Positions 12,801 to 25,121 of a DNA stretch of 64,000 nt are shown in pieces. The DNA lies in contig JABMCL010003576.1 in NCBI GenBank assembly GCA_018857735.1, positions 518,501 through 582,500 on the forward strand. The letters are read 5' to 3'. Under the pieces are notes generated by a model. That model searched no databases. It was not told where the DNA came from and worked only from the letters and a program-made list of their open reading frames with translations. Positions within the stretch are counted from its first letter, which is position 1. Each line of letters starts with the position of its first letter. A program made the translations under genes and the position numbers. Origin of the DNA: Alviniconcha marisindica. Taxonomy: Eukaryota > Mollusca > Gastropoda > Provannidae.

Positions 12801-15800
12801 GCGCCATCCTTCTATACCTATCTGGCATATACACCAGTATAGAATCAGCGCCATCCTTCAATACCTATCTGGCATACACACCAGTACAGAATCAGCGCCA
12901 TCCTTCTATACCTATCTGGCATACACACCAGTACAGAATCAGCGCCATCCTTCTATACCTATCTGGCATACACACCAGTACAGACTCAGTGCCATCCTTC
13001 AATACCTATCTGGCATATACACCAGTATAGAATCAGTGCCATCCTTCAATACCAGTCTGGCATACACACCAGTACAGAATCAGGGCTAGTGCCAGAATCA
13101 TTGTCAATGACTGTCTACTGAGACAGAACCCAAATTCTCATCTGCTCATAAGCATACACACCACCAAAGAATCAGTGCCATCCGTCAGTACCTATCTACT
13201 GGTGCAGCTCCCTTCCCGCCTGACTTCCAAAGAGTCACCGAAAAGCTCCCAAAACAGCACAGCTTGTCTTGTTTAAATACTTCTCTGCCTTATTCTATGG
13301 CTATGTCCATTTTCAATGGGAGGGAGACGCAGCAGCGATGGTATGATACTTGTATTCTGTTATATGTCCACTCTCGATATCTTTTTTTAAATAAGTGTCA
13401 GCACCTTGCACTCAATGAGCAGGGAAGCAAAGATATATGTATTCATGAACATAATAATGATTGTTACGTGTATATATATACTATTAAATCTGCACTATAT
13501 CCACAGATAAAACATACCCACAAAAATAAGCTGGAATGTTCGACGACTCCCATTTCAAATATATGTATTCATGAACATAATAATGATTGTTACTAGTATA
13601 TAGACTATTACATCTGCACTATATCCACAGATAAAATATACCCACAAAAATAAGCTGGAATGTTCTACGACTCCCATTTCGCACTAACTACAGCAAAACA
13701 CCACAGGTCTGCTGACACACACTGATCTGATGTAACCATTGTCTACTGTATGTGAGCTGCCATTGTGAAGCACACAGACTCATCTCAATATCAAACATGC
13801 CGCAAGTGTTCGCTATTATCATTATTGAAACAGCACACAAGACCGCTGATTCACATTTCACACAAACTGCAGGTCAAACAGGTCTGCCAACAGCAACACA
13901 TACTCCTGATAAACACCATACAATAAAATGGTATGGAAGTTAAGAGGAACTCACTCTTTAGCAAACAATTTGCACTGAATGTCGCCCATGGTCGTGTGAA
14001 TTGTACAGCTGTCTGACACGCGTGTGTATGCCGCATCCTGAAACAGATTGCACACTTTGCCGTCTTGTTTCTGATATGCAGGCATCAAATACCTGCTGGA
14101 TGTGCTGAAGGCTTTACGAGACCCAGATCAAGCATATAATAGTGAGTACATCTGCAGAAAACGGGTGAAACAAAAAATACAAATGATTTTGGAACATACA
14201 CACACCCAAGCATGCAAAAAACAATATACGTTCATACAACTACAGACATCAAAAAATAACAACACATACTCAAATCTCACAATTACCCGTTTTATATACA
14301 TTAAAAAATAAAAAATAAAAATAACCTTTTTTTCTTAAATGCTTACCTTCCCATTCACAAATTAAATACCTATCTTGAGCAAAGGAATAGCAATCATTCA
14401 CAACAGGCAAAACAAGTCAGAGACACATTTAAATAGCAGGACAGAGGCCAGCTCTCCGTACCTGTGTAGCAGCCAGAACTTCCTCCTTGGACGGCTTTTC
14501 ATTGAAGATATCTCTCTCTGCATCAGCGCTGTTCAAAACACATCCATCCAATAACACATCAGAAAACAGAACATTACACTCTGTGCCTGGATCCCCTGAA
14601 CACAGCGCTATACGAAACACATCCACCCAACAACACGTCAGAAAACAGAACATTATCCTCAGTGCCTGGATTCCCATAACACAGTGCTGTACAAAATACA
14701 GCCATCCAACAACACGTCAGAAAACAGAACATTACATTCTATGCCTGGATTCCCATAACACAGTGCTGTACAAAATACAGCCATCCAACAACATGTCAGA
14801 AAACAAAACATTACACTCTGTGCCTGGGTTCCTACTACACAGAGCAGTCGCAAACACAGCCTGTAATGCCAGCCCCCAATGGCTGTCATACAGGGATTTC
14901 AAATTCTCTCTTCTTGAATCTTCCTCTTCACCCCCCCCACCCCACCCCCCCCATACACACCTGCAAGCACATGCTTACATTATGTGTGTGTGTGTGTGTG
15001 TGAACATGTGGCATGCAAGGAACACACTATTATAGTTCTGTATTATTTTTGAGGTTATATGTACATATTTTATAATCTTGCAACACATGGTGTGCTCACC
15101 CTTGTTTCTAACATACTGTTCAGTAGAAATGCCCGCAATTATTATTATTACCCATATACTGCTGAGGCAAAAAGGATCAGTTAAATCACTTACCCACCCA
15201 CCTACCTACCTACCTACCTACCTACCCAGCAGAACAGCTGCATGGTATAACAGTACATACAGTCTGCAGCACGCAGCAAAAACTTACGCATGCGTGTCGT
15301 CAGGCTCCCGCTGCGTGAACATGTAGAAGCGGTTCTTCTTGAAGGCAGTGCAGAAGAGAATGGGGTCGACAAACACAGTGTCCAGCAGCGGGTTGTCCGA
15401 GGCGGCCATCTCCGCATCCAGCTTCTGCTTGGGTTTGCCGGCACCCTGGAACAGCCCCAGGTGCAGGAAGCGCGTGTTCTCCGGTTTGCCCAGCATCCTG
15501 GCACAGCTGTTGGTGTGCAGGTTGACCACTGCAGCGGCAAACACAGGGGGTCAGTTACTGCCCTTTTTGTTCATGTGCAGGTTGACCACTGCAGCGGCAA
15601 ACACAGGGAGTCATTTATGTTCACGTGCAGGTTGACCACAGCATCAGTGGGGCTCATTTACGTTCATGTGCAGGTTGACCACAGTGTCAAACAGAGGGGG
15701 TCATTAATGTTCATGTGCAGGTTGACCACAGTGTCAAACAGAGGGGGTCATTAATGTTCATGTGCAGGTTGACCACAGTGTCAAACAGAGGGGGTCATTA

Positions 15801-18800
15801 ATGTTCATGTGCAGGTTGACCACAGTGTCAAACAGAGGGGGTCATTAATGTTCATGTGCAGGTTGACCACAGTGTCAAACAAAGGGGGTCATTAATGTTC
15901 ATGTGCAGGTTGACCACAGTGTCAGAGGGGGTCATTAATGTTCATGTGCAGGTTGACCATAGCAGCATCAAACAGAGGGGTAATTTATTGCCTCAGATGA
16001 CCACTGCAGCATCAGACAGGGTGTCATCTATGTTCATGTGCAGGTTGACCACTCGACACCACCATCAAACAGAGGGTGTCATATATGTTCATGTTCTGGC
16101 TGACCACTGCAGCATCAAACAGAGGGTGTCATTTATGTTCATGTTCTGGCTGACCACTGCAGCATCAAACAGAGGGTGTCGTTTATGTTCATGTTCTGGC
16201 TGACCACTGCAGCATCAAACAGAGGGTGTCGTTTATGTCCATATGCAGACTGACTGCTGCAGCGTCAGAGCATGTCATTTATTTCCCCATATTTTCGTGT
16301 GGACTTTGACCACTGCAGTGTCAAACAAAGCGAGAGTGAATTGACTTCCCTCTGTGCGTTGTCAGCATGGACATCTGCACACGATGTGTGTGGTCACTGA
16401 CAGCTGCAACGTCCGACAAACTCAGGGACTCATTTACTTCATTGCATGTTCATGTGGAGGTTGACCACTGCACAATGTTCGACACATTACACAGAGGCAG
16501 AATAGCAAAACGGGACTAAGGCACATAGTGGTATGTAGGCTGCCCTGGAGTCAGATCGTTCAAGCACAAAGTTGTGAATAGCACTACATAAAAGTGATGA
16601 TTACTATGAATCTGCGTCAGATTTGCACGAGAGCATCAGGAGGCAGTTGCTCACCTTTGATCCCCAGCAGGGTGGAGTACAGCAGAAAGTTCCCGCTCTC
16701 GTCAAACACTGCAACATACAGGCTGACAGTAATGGTGACGCTACTGCTCCAGTCTCCTCACAAATCTCTTACATGTTGCAGAACGGATATCAACCGTGCA
16801 CAGTCTAACTACTTCACTCACTCAGATGCTGTCTCACACACACTGTCACACATACACTGTGTCACATACACACACACACACACTCTGTCTCACACACACA
16901 CACACACACACACTCTGTCTCACACACACACACACACACTGTGTCACGCACACACAAATACATACATGCTTCAAGAGACTTGTCCCATCAGTACATCCTG
17001 TACCCCCACCTCCCCACTCACTCACCCACGCTTCGTCTTCATCACATGTTGCTTTATGTCCACAGAGACTGTATAAACCATTAGGAATGGGGAGTCCAGA
17101 ACATCCACCTCAACTCTTACCCCCCCCCACCCCCACCCCCAGTCACTACTTTGTAAATAGCTGACTGCTTGCAAAGAGTGAAAGTGATCACAAGTAAAAT
17201 ATGCTACACTTCTCTTCCATGGGCCACTGCATGCTTTAGCTGACAGCTTTGACTTGCCACCATCAGAGCTTCTGAAAGTCCCATTTAATTACCCCACGTG
17301 TGCATGAGAGAGTATGGGTGTGCATGCATGTGTGTCTCTGCATGTGTGCGTGTGTGTATGCACTATGCATGTGTGTAGGCATACATTTGCATCTTGCGAA
17401 TGGGGGACAGGTGTGTGTCTGTGTGTAGCCACCCACTCACACCCACAGAGTTTATCATATGGGTGAATGAGTGGTGGACATGCTTTGACAGCTTCACACA
17501 ATTTCCCAAGACCAGCATAGTGCATGGACATGCGCATCCTGATGGCAGTCCTGTGACTAACATAGTGCATGGACATGTGCATCCTGATGGCAGTCCCAGG
17601 CCAAGCATAGTGCACAGACATGTGCATCCTGATGGCAGTCCTGGGACTAACATAGTGCATGGACATGTGCATCCTGATGGCAGTCCTGGGACTGACATAG
17701 TGCATGGACATGTGCATCCTGATGGCAGTCCTGGGACTAGCATAGTGCATGGACATGTGCATCCTGATGGCAGTCCTGGGACTAACATAGTGCATGGACA
17801 TGTGCATCCTGATGGCAGTCCTGGGACTAACATAGTGCATGGACATGTGCATCCTGATGGCAGTCCTGGGACTGACACAGTGCATAGACATGTACCTGAT
17901 GGCAATCCTGGGACTAGCATAGTGCATGGACATGTGCATCCTGATGGCAGTCCTGGGACTGACACAGCGCATAGACATGTACCTGATGGCAATCCTGGGA
18001 CTAGCGTAGTGCATGGACTTGTGCATCCCGATGGCAGTCCCAGGACTAGCATAGTGCATGGACATGTGCATCCCGATGGCAGTCCCAGGACTAGCATAGT
18101 GCATGGATGCACCCGATGGCAGTCCCGGTAGAACATAGCCCCTGCATGGGTGCAATGCGACATGCGCCTGATGGCAGTCCTGGGATTAACATAGCATATG
18201 GACATGTCCACCCTAATGGTCAGACCACACTCTCCGTACCCAGGTTGCAGTAGCGGAAGCTGCTGGATTTCTCCAGGTCCCTGTCCACAGCCAGGCGACG
18301 GCCAAACTCCATGTTGGGCACCTGCTGCTTCATCTGCTGCAGCTCATTGAACCGCTGCAGCGACTCATCCAGCACCTTCCACAGCTTGCCCGTCCCAAAG
18401 CGGAACACACGCACCTGTCACAGTCACCATGGTAAGAAACAAGCTCCAGGTCATTTTCACCGCACGACATTCTGCATGCCCCCACCTCTCAATCTGTGTG
18501 TATGCCTGTGTGCGTGAGCATGCGTGAGTGTGCGCATGCCATGTATACGCAGAGTGCATGTCCGTGCGTTTATGTGTGTGTGCCCCATTATGAAAAGAAT
18601 CTTTAACAGTGAGCCACAGACCTATCAAGGAATTAACCAACAAATACTACCGGTCAGCCATTCTATTTGGCAATGACAAAGCTTGCTTTTGCATCCACCC
18701 TGATCATTCATTGAGAACAGAAACTGCATCAGGGACCAAATGGTGTGTCCTGATGTTTGTACTGGAAATCATTCATTACACATTGACACAAATTCGGCAT

Positions 18801-21800
18801 TTTTGGCACACCTTTCTGTCTGTTGCTATGGTAGCCATCAGTTTACCATCTGGAGAGAAAGCGATTCCTGACGGCGCTGCCTTGCACTGGAACACAAAAC
18901 ATTAAAAAAAACATGACAGAAATGTAATGCAATGTAAAAGTACTTGTAAGGCATTTACACCTAATGTCAGCGCTGCAAGTACACCACTTTGGTGGATATT
19001 CAAAAACACGCCACATAAAAAAGCTAGTCACTCATGTAGGATCACATGTGAGAGCAGTGAGTCTGCTCGAGAGCAGAGAACAGCACTATATGAAAATGAT
19101 TAACAAAAACGTGAGCCCGAAACCCCAATGCTCACCAACAGGACTGGACACCAGCCCAACACCTACAGTGGTATCTTTCATTACAAAGTCTTTTAGGGCC
19201 TGAATACCTTAAACAGTATGATGAGAAGAAGAAGGAAAACTTGAAGAAAGGCTTTCATAAAGGCAGAGAGAGAGAGAGAAGCAATCCACAGGACGACTTG
19301 CCTTCAGGAAGTCAAAAAGATCTGTGTCAGTCTTGAACTCCCACTGCAGGTTTTTAGGGAACTGGTAATCATGTTTTGGTCCACACCAGTACTCTACCAT
19401 GTGACTGGTATCCACGGAAACTGCAACACCTGCCACCGCATTGTACTGCAATGACAGCCATTTCATTCTGCCATTTACAACAACAGCAGATCAAGTCCAC
19501 CAACACATTTACAACAACAAATCAAGTCCACCAATACATTACAACAACAAATCAAGTCCACCAATATGTTTACAACAACAAATCAAGTCCACCAACACAG
19601 GCAATGTTTGTGTGTTCAGTGAAAACTGAAGTACACACTCAATGACTAGCTTACGTGTCTAAAGCAACTAAATAACTCAGTTACACTAATACTATAATGT
19701 GCTATGCGGCAGTGCAAACTAAAACTTAGTTCCACTATACATTATCTGTTTTCATCAATTTCCACACACAAACAGCAAGTACTACCCTGCTTTTTTAAGA
19801 AGAAAAAAGAACAGGGCAGAAAAACTGAAATTCAAGTCGCAATGACTCTGACCTACAGTGCTCTGTCTACTTGTCACGACACACTGACACCTGCAGGAAC
19901 ATGACGGCTACATTAAAATGTCATGCATTGCATGGTTGTGTGGGGACACAGCAGCCACCCTCCACAAATGGAGAGAAATCCTCTGAAGACAGTGTGTGGC
20001 TGCCCATGTGGTGAGGTAATAAAAAACTGGTTTCACACACCCCCTCTCACCCTGTGGAGTGCACCTGTCAGTGTACAGCTGCATGTACCTGCTGACCCCC
20101 AGAGTGGTCAGCTGGGGAATGCTACAACAACACTGTTTCAATTCAACAAGAAGATTGCCAGAGTTTGGGCTCCATGCCACAATGTCAGAGTTTGGGCTCC
20201 ATGTCACAACATCGGAGTTTGGGCTCCACACCACAATGTCACACTGTCAGAGTTTGGGCTCCATGCCACAATGTCAGAGTTTGGGCTCCATACCACATTG
20301 TCAGTTTGGGCTCCATGCCACACTGTCAGAGTTTGGGCTCCATGTCACAACATCGGAGTTTGGGCTCCATGCCACAATGTCACACTGCAGTTTGGGCTCC
20401 ATACCACATTGTCAGTTTGGGCTCCATGCCACAATGTCAGAGTTTGGGCTCCATGCCACATTGCCACACTGTCAGAGTTTGGGCTCCATACCACATTGTC
20501 AGTTTGGGCTCCATGCCACACTGTCAGAGTTTGGGCTCCATACCACATTGTCGGGTTTGGGCTCCATGCCACAATGTCAGAGTTTGGACTCCACGCCACA
20601 TTGCCACACTGTCAGAGTTTGGGCTCCATACCACGTTGTCAGTTTGGGCTCCATGCCACAATGTCAGTTTGGGCTCCATGCCACAATGTCAGAGTTTGGG
20701 CTCAATGCCACACTGTAAGAGTTTAGACTCAAAGCCACATTGTAAGAGTTTGGGCTCATTGTCAGAGTGGGCTTGATGCCACATTGTGAGAGTTTGGGCT
20801 TGATGCCACATTGTGAGAGTTTGGGCTTGATGCCACATTGTGAGAGTTTGGGCTTGATGCCACATTGTGAGAGTTTGGGCTTGATGCCACATTGTGAGAG
20901 TTTGGGTTCAATACCACATCGTGAGAGTTTGGGCTGAAAGCCACAGTGCAACAAACCGTTATGATGGTCACAGGGCTGTAGTGGAGTTTGTCCAGAGTTT
21001 TGAGCACCTCTTCTGTCCCCCGTCCATCGTACACACGGATTGTGGTCGTGTCTTTCTCAGCACTTCAACACAGCAACAGCAATACAAATGCAGGTATATA
21101 CAATGTTCTCACACACACACACACACACACACATGCGTGTGCACACACATACACACACACACATCACACACACAGAGACAAAGGCATAAACACACATCCA
21201 GACGCACAAATATGTGCACACACACACAGGACACTCTCTTACACAAATAAGTAACTTGTTCTTTTACGCCAGGTCAACCAGGCCAGCTATAATAATATCA
21301 GGGTAAAACACATTTTATCACAACAGAATTAATCAAAATGCTAAAAATATATACATGCTAAAACTGGAACATCATCAATTTAAAAAACAGGGCGGGGGGG
21401 TGGGGGGGGGGGGCGGGGGGGGGGGGAGGGGGGGGAGGGGGGGGGGGGACTCAAACAGATCAAAAACATTATCACAATATAATAACTTTCCAAAAATGTT
21501 GATCTCTTTCAAGTAGTCAAATACGTAATCCAAAGATATGTCCTCGAATAACAATTAAAAACTTCAGTGACCAAGCTGTAAAGTACAATTCCCTTGCTTC
21601 AATAAAATCAGAACAAGTAAATTATGTGTGATGGTAAGCAGCTCATCACATGGGATGCACAGATGGCTCCTCTCCCTTCAATAAAAAGAAGTGTGTCATG
21701 TATGAGTGAAGCACATGTAATCATGCAACAGGACCAAAAAAACTCAGCCTGCTTTGGAAAGATCTTATACAGCTTGTTGTGAGAATACTCGTCTCACTGG

Positions 21801-24800
21801 AAAGATCTCATGCAACCTGTTGTGAGGATATTCATCTCACTGGAAAGATCTCATGCAACCTGTTGTGAGGATATTCATCTCACTGGAAAGATCTCGCAAC
21901 TGTGTGGGTATTCATCTCACTGGAAAGATCTCATGCAACCTGTTGTGAGGATATTCATCTCACTGGAAAGATCTCATACAGCTTGTTGTGAGGATACTCG
22001 TCTCACTGGAAAGATCTCATAAGCTTGTTGTGAGGATACTCGTCTCACTGGAAAGATCTCATACAGCCTGTTGTGAGGATACTCGTCTCACTGGAAAGAT
22101 CTCATACAGCTTGTTGTGAGGATACTCGTCTACTGGAAAGATCTCATACAGCTTGTTGTAAGGATACTTGTCTCAACCTGATTGCCAAAACCTAAAAGAT
22201 ATTTGTTTACACATGGTTTTAGGTCTCAGAAGGGAATGAGCTCATTCAAGACATCGCCATCAAGGACATCGTTCGCAGGAGAATCTGGAGTCAAAATTTC
22301 CTCTCAAAAGGCAGTCAGACACAAGTTGCTGACAGAATTTTTGTGTGTTTTAGGGTGAGTAGCGTCTTCTTCTTTTTTAATTTGGTTAGGTCAAAATGGA
22401 CTGTAAGTGCAGAGAAGGTCCAAGGAACAATGTCAACAACAAAAAACATCATCAATCAGAGCAAGGTTAATTTTGGATTTCTTCAGGTGAGGTAAATCAC
22501 AGATGCCAAGAGATGGAATTCAGGACAGCAATTCTTTGAAAAGGTTCACATTTTTTCTGCTTCAAAAAAGCAACTGTAAGCAGGACTTTCTGGAAGAGAG
22601 TTTAGTTTCATGATAAATAAATACAGACACAATCATCCCAACACCTACAACCACCACAACACCCCCACAGACACATGTACACCTACACACACACACGTAC
22701 ACCTAGACATAGACACACACAACACTCACACAGCAAGGGCAGCAAGGGGGTCACCAGATGTGTAGATCCATCCACAACAGCTGGGAACATAACCCAGCTT
22801 CAGCATGTTGATCATATCTGCACAGAGAAACAAACACACCTAAAAAAACAATGTACAGCAGCCCTGAGATGGCCAGTCAGAAACAAAGCTGATTATGACC
22901 AGCCAGGAACAAGGCTGACTGCCACCCTGCTATGACCAGCCACAAACAAGGCTGGCTATGACCAGCCACAAACAAGGCTGACTATGACCAGCCACAAACA
23001 AGGCTGACTATGACCAGCCACAAACAAGGCTGACTATAACCAGCCACAAACAAGGCTGACTATGACCAGCAGGAAACAAGGCTATGACTGAACACAAACA
23101 AGGCTGATGATGACCGAACACAAACAAGGCTGATTATGACCAAACACAAAAACGGCTGACTGCCACCCTACTAATACTATGACCAGCCAAAAACAAGCTT
23201 GTTAATTCCCAAACATTGGCAGCCATACCATTGTTTGTACACAGGAAAATACTACACAGGAAAATACTGCACATACCGGCAGGAATGGGTAGCACTGCTC
23301 TTGCGGCTGCTGTAGCCTCGCCAAGGCAAAGCAACCCAAATTTCCCACAAGGGATAATGAAGTATAAAAAAAACCCAGAAAACAACGCAGACCCACCAAA
23401 GTTGATGACATCAAAGACCTTGGCTGTTTTGTCATCGGACACCGTACAACACAGATCTCCACTGGGGCTCATAGCCAGATCAATCACAGCACCTGAAAAC
23501 ATACCAATATACAATTATATATAATAACAATACAACACACACACATAACAATCTTGTCCTGTTATATATTTCTTACTAAAAATGTGTGCCATAAAAAACA
23601 CAAACTGCTCACATAAGCCAACTTAAAATGACTTTTGAACACAACACTTTTAAAATAGTCTTCGTAAACACACAGACTGCACTTAAGATGCACTTACCAA
23701 GGTGACTTCTGAAATGCTTGACAAACTCAATGCCTTTCTCATTTGACTTTTTCCAAAATTTGACATGTCCATCGCAGCTGGCTGTCACCAGGAAACCATT
23801 TCTGAAAATATAAAATATACATGCATGTACGTATGTATACATGTATACATCATGTACTTTGGCCAGTCAGCACTAAACATCACAATAGGGCTGTGAGCTT
23901 GCAGATGCATTTCCCCTTTTTCTGGAGTCCAAACTCTCCGTTTTGGTCATCTTTTTTCATATATATGGTTTTTTATTAGGGTGAGGAGGAGAGGAGGAGT
24001 GTTTTAGCAAAATACAAAAACATCTGTCATCTGACAGATTATGTAAACACCTCCACTATGAAGATGTCATGACAGGGGAAACTGACAGACACAGTGGAAA
24101 GTCCATCCCACTCCCTAATGCGCCCCCCCCCCCCCCCCCAACCCATTAATGACTGAGACTGTGAGTAGTCCCAGTGTTTTAAAACTGTTCCACTCACTTG
24201 GCCACAGCCAGATGTGTAATGGTGTCACGGTGCATGTAGCTGGTCTCATAGTACTGGGCTGTTGGCAGACTGCTGAGATACACCCGTTCAAACTCCAGCA
24301 CTGCACACAGCAAAAAATACACTGTACACATTGATAAACTGACACTAGTGACAGTGACATAAACTCCAGCACTGCACACAGCAAAAAGTACACTGTACAC
24401 ATTGATAAACTGACACTAGTGATGGTGACACAAACTCCAGCACTGCACACAGCAAAAAGTACACTGTACACGTTGATAAACTGACACTAGTGATGGTGAC
24501 ACAAACTCCAGCACTGCACACAGCAAGAAGTACACTGTACACGTTGATAAACTGACACTAGTGACGGTGACACAAACTCCAGCACTGCACAGCAAAAAGT
24601 ACACTGTACACATCGATACACTGACACTAGTGACAATGACATAAACACCAGCACTGTGACTGTATACCGCAGAACATTTTTTTTTTTACTATTGTCTATG
24701 CACAGCAATAATTATAATGAAAAACTACACCATCGGATTCGGAAAAAAAGAGCCAGCAATAAAGTACTGTGAGTGATTTGTGTAACGTTCACGATTACCA

Positions 24801-25121
24801 AACTGGCTGTGCCACACTTCTCTGCTTTTTCATTCAAAGGTAATAGCAAGTAATACAAAACAAGGCAACCGCCAGTGGGTGACGTTTGACTGACGAACGA
24901 CATAACAAAAATTACAACTTTCATACAAAACCTTTCTTCTTCTTTGGTTTTGCAGCCTCGCTAGGCAATGGTCCAATACATTCTTCTTCCTCTTCTTCTG
25001 TGATTTCCTTGTCAGCTGTAGTTTTTGGTTTTTTAAAAACATCTGGTTTAGGATCAACCCCTTCATCGTCTGAAGAGGATGACGAAGAATCGTCTCGATC
25101 ACGTTTTTTGGAGTCCGCCAT
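9878..25121 (-). CDS. PPWD1: PPWD1: WD40-repeat peptidyl-prolyl cis-trans isomerase (complete, 16 exons)
   Basis: A nuclear, spliceosome-associated cyclophilin: an N-terminal WD40 propeller followed by a C-terminal prolyl isomerase. Exons in transcript order: 25121-24932, 24300-24198, 23801-23698, 23492-23397, 22817-22730, 21062-20957, 19445-19302, 18886-18812, 18414-18240, 16708-16655, 15528-15288, 14528-14462, 14037-13955, 12456-12344, 11395-11244, 10021-9878. All phases join, giving 1935 nt (644 aa plus TGA), close to the vertebrate protein as I recall it (about 646). The start is the ATG of [10 protein letters not shown], and an acidic Ser/Lys-rich tail precedes the propeller. Repeat motifs include [13 protein letters not shown] and [16 protein letters not shown]. 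The cyclophilin domain spans about 490-644, with the catalytic Arg in [11 protein letters not shown] (R533) and W599/H604 in PWLDNKH, so it should be active. Oddities: a GC donor after exon 7, a weak gttttg donor after exon 1, and about four residues fewer than vertebrates at the exon 6/7 join. Confidence 0.95.
10022..10760 (-). repeat. Exon-derived minisatellite, about 82 bp x 9 (PPWD1 intron 15)
   Basis: The array abuts the last exon of PPWD1. On the gene strand each copy holds an acceptor-like end (such as tgttttag) followed by about 30 nt nearly identical to the start of exon 16, reading [11 protein letters not shown], then QV and a stop. Copies are therefore decoy 5' halves of the last exon. 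The remainder of the unit includes catgattgttgtg and tgtgacagccatgag. Confidence 0.93.
10803..11243. other. Rest of PPWD1 intron 15
   Basis: Non-coding sequence with a G run at about 10804-10818 and a G/A-rich stretch at 11045-11065. Nothing else is recognised. Confidence 0.6.
11396..12343. other. PPWD1 intron 14
   Basis: Contains a TG-rich stretch (11420-11500), a T run (11608-11626) and a plus-strand open frame at about 11660-11829 rich in Ser, Thr and Gln that I cannot assign. An AT-rich open frame at 12069-12332 holds a chance Cys/His pattern. No exon is supported. Confidence 0.5.
12470..13215. repeat. Minisatellite, about 46 bp x 12 or more (PPWD1 intron 13)
   Basis: The unit contains tatctggcatacacaccagt and acagaatcagcgccatcc. 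It begins beside the acceptor of exon 14, and its tctggcatacacacca part resembles the acceptor neighbourhood (cctggcaagtcaagcatac). The outer copies are more diverged. Confidence 0.9.
13425..13690. repeat. Tandem duplication, about 125 bp x 2
   Basis: Both copies contain atatgtattcatgaacataa followed by taatgattgttac and a shared end at ctcccatttc. They differ by a few substitutions. Confidence 0.9.
14530..14865 (-). repeat. Acceptor-bearing minisatellite, about 85 bp x 4 (PPWD1 intron 11)
   Basis: It begins at the acceptor of exon 12. Copies preserve the acceptor and first exon bases (plus-strand cagcgctgttc, varied as cagtgctgtac), then ccaacaacacgtcagaaaac. Confidence 0.9.
15529..16330 (-). 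repeat. Exon-edge minisatellite, about 47 bp x 15 or more (PPWD1 intron 10)
   Basis: It abuts exon 11. On the gene strand copies hold tggtcaacctgcacatgaac, whose first 15 nt match the start of exon 11, preceded in several copies by the gctgcag acceptor. The outermost copies diverge. Confidence 0.93.
16855..16965. repeat. (CA)n-rich microsatellite with ctctgtct spacers
   Basis: Alternating blocks of (CA)7-11 separated by ctctgtct and ctgtgtca, in PPWD1 intron 9. Confidence 0.9.
17505..18200. repeat. Minisatellite, about 47 bp x 15 (PPWD1 intron 9)
   Basis: The unit contains agtgcatggacatgtgcatc then ctgatggcagtcctgggac. It ends about 40 bases from the donor of exon 9. Very long open frames appear on both strands (17289-18211) because the unit has few stops. 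They are repeat artefacts. Confidence 0.93.
18950..19095 (+). mobile_element. SINE fragment, 3' part (same family as 56755-57198)
   Basis: Contains tggatattcaaaaacacg, the block tagtcactcatgtaggatc and the tail cagagaacagcactat shared with the copies at 43570, 47495 and 56755. It lies inside PPWD1 intron 7 and lacks the tRNA-like head. Confidence 0.75.
19300..19301 (-). promoter_or_regulatory. GC splice donor after PPWD1 exon 7
   Basis: After the codon for Lys277 the minus strand reads GCAAGT instead of GTAAGT. The next exon (18886) joins in phase 0 to give DFLK-CKAAPSG, which matches the family, so the intron is a GC-AG intron. Confidence 0.8.
19478..19605. repeat. Short tandem repeat, about 31 bp x 4 (PPWD1 intron 6)
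   Basis: The unit contains caacaaatcaagtccaccaa. It starts about 30 bases from the acceptor of exon 7. Confidence 0.88.
20155..20945. repeat. Minisatellite, about 26-28 bp x about 28 (PPWD1 intron 6)
   Basis: The unit contains agagtttgggctccatgcca then caatgtc. The array ends about 12 bases from the donor of exon 6. Three plus-strand frames stay open for more than 200 codons. These are repeat artefacts. Confidence 0.93.
21105..21240. repeat. (CA)n microsatellite, interrupted
   Basis: Blocks of CA repeats with variant units, beside the acceptor of PPWD1 exon 6. Confidence 0.9.
21390..21450. repeat. G-rich simple sequence
   Basis: About 60 bases almost entirely of G on the plus strand (C on the PPWD1 transcript), with isolated A, T and C. 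Confidence 0.9.
21780..22175. repeat. Minisatellite, about 44 bp x 9 (PPWD1 intron 5)
   Basis: The unit contains ctcactggaaagatctcatg and cttgttgtgaggatactcgt. Confidence 0.92.
22860..23190. repeat. Minisatellite, about 27 bp x 11 (PPWD1 intron 4)
   Basis: The unit contains gaccagccacaaacaaggct then gactat. The copies are less regular after 23080. Confidence 0.92.
24301..24660 (-). repeat. Exon-edge minisatellite, about 71 bp x 5 (PPWD1 intron 1)
   Basis: It abuts exon 2. On the gene strand each copy repeats the acceptor and first exon bases, gctgtgtgcag then tgctggagttt, followed by gtgtcaccatcactagtgtc. Each copy is a decoy start of exon 2. Confidence 0.93.

Noticed and set aside
17289..18211. 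Frames of 245-288 codons on both strands
   Set aside because: Periodic translation of a 47-bp array in PPWD1 intron 9.
19923..20776. Three overlapping plus-strand frames of 203-267 codons
   Set aside because: Repeat artefact of a 26-28 bp array. No start context, domain or splice support.
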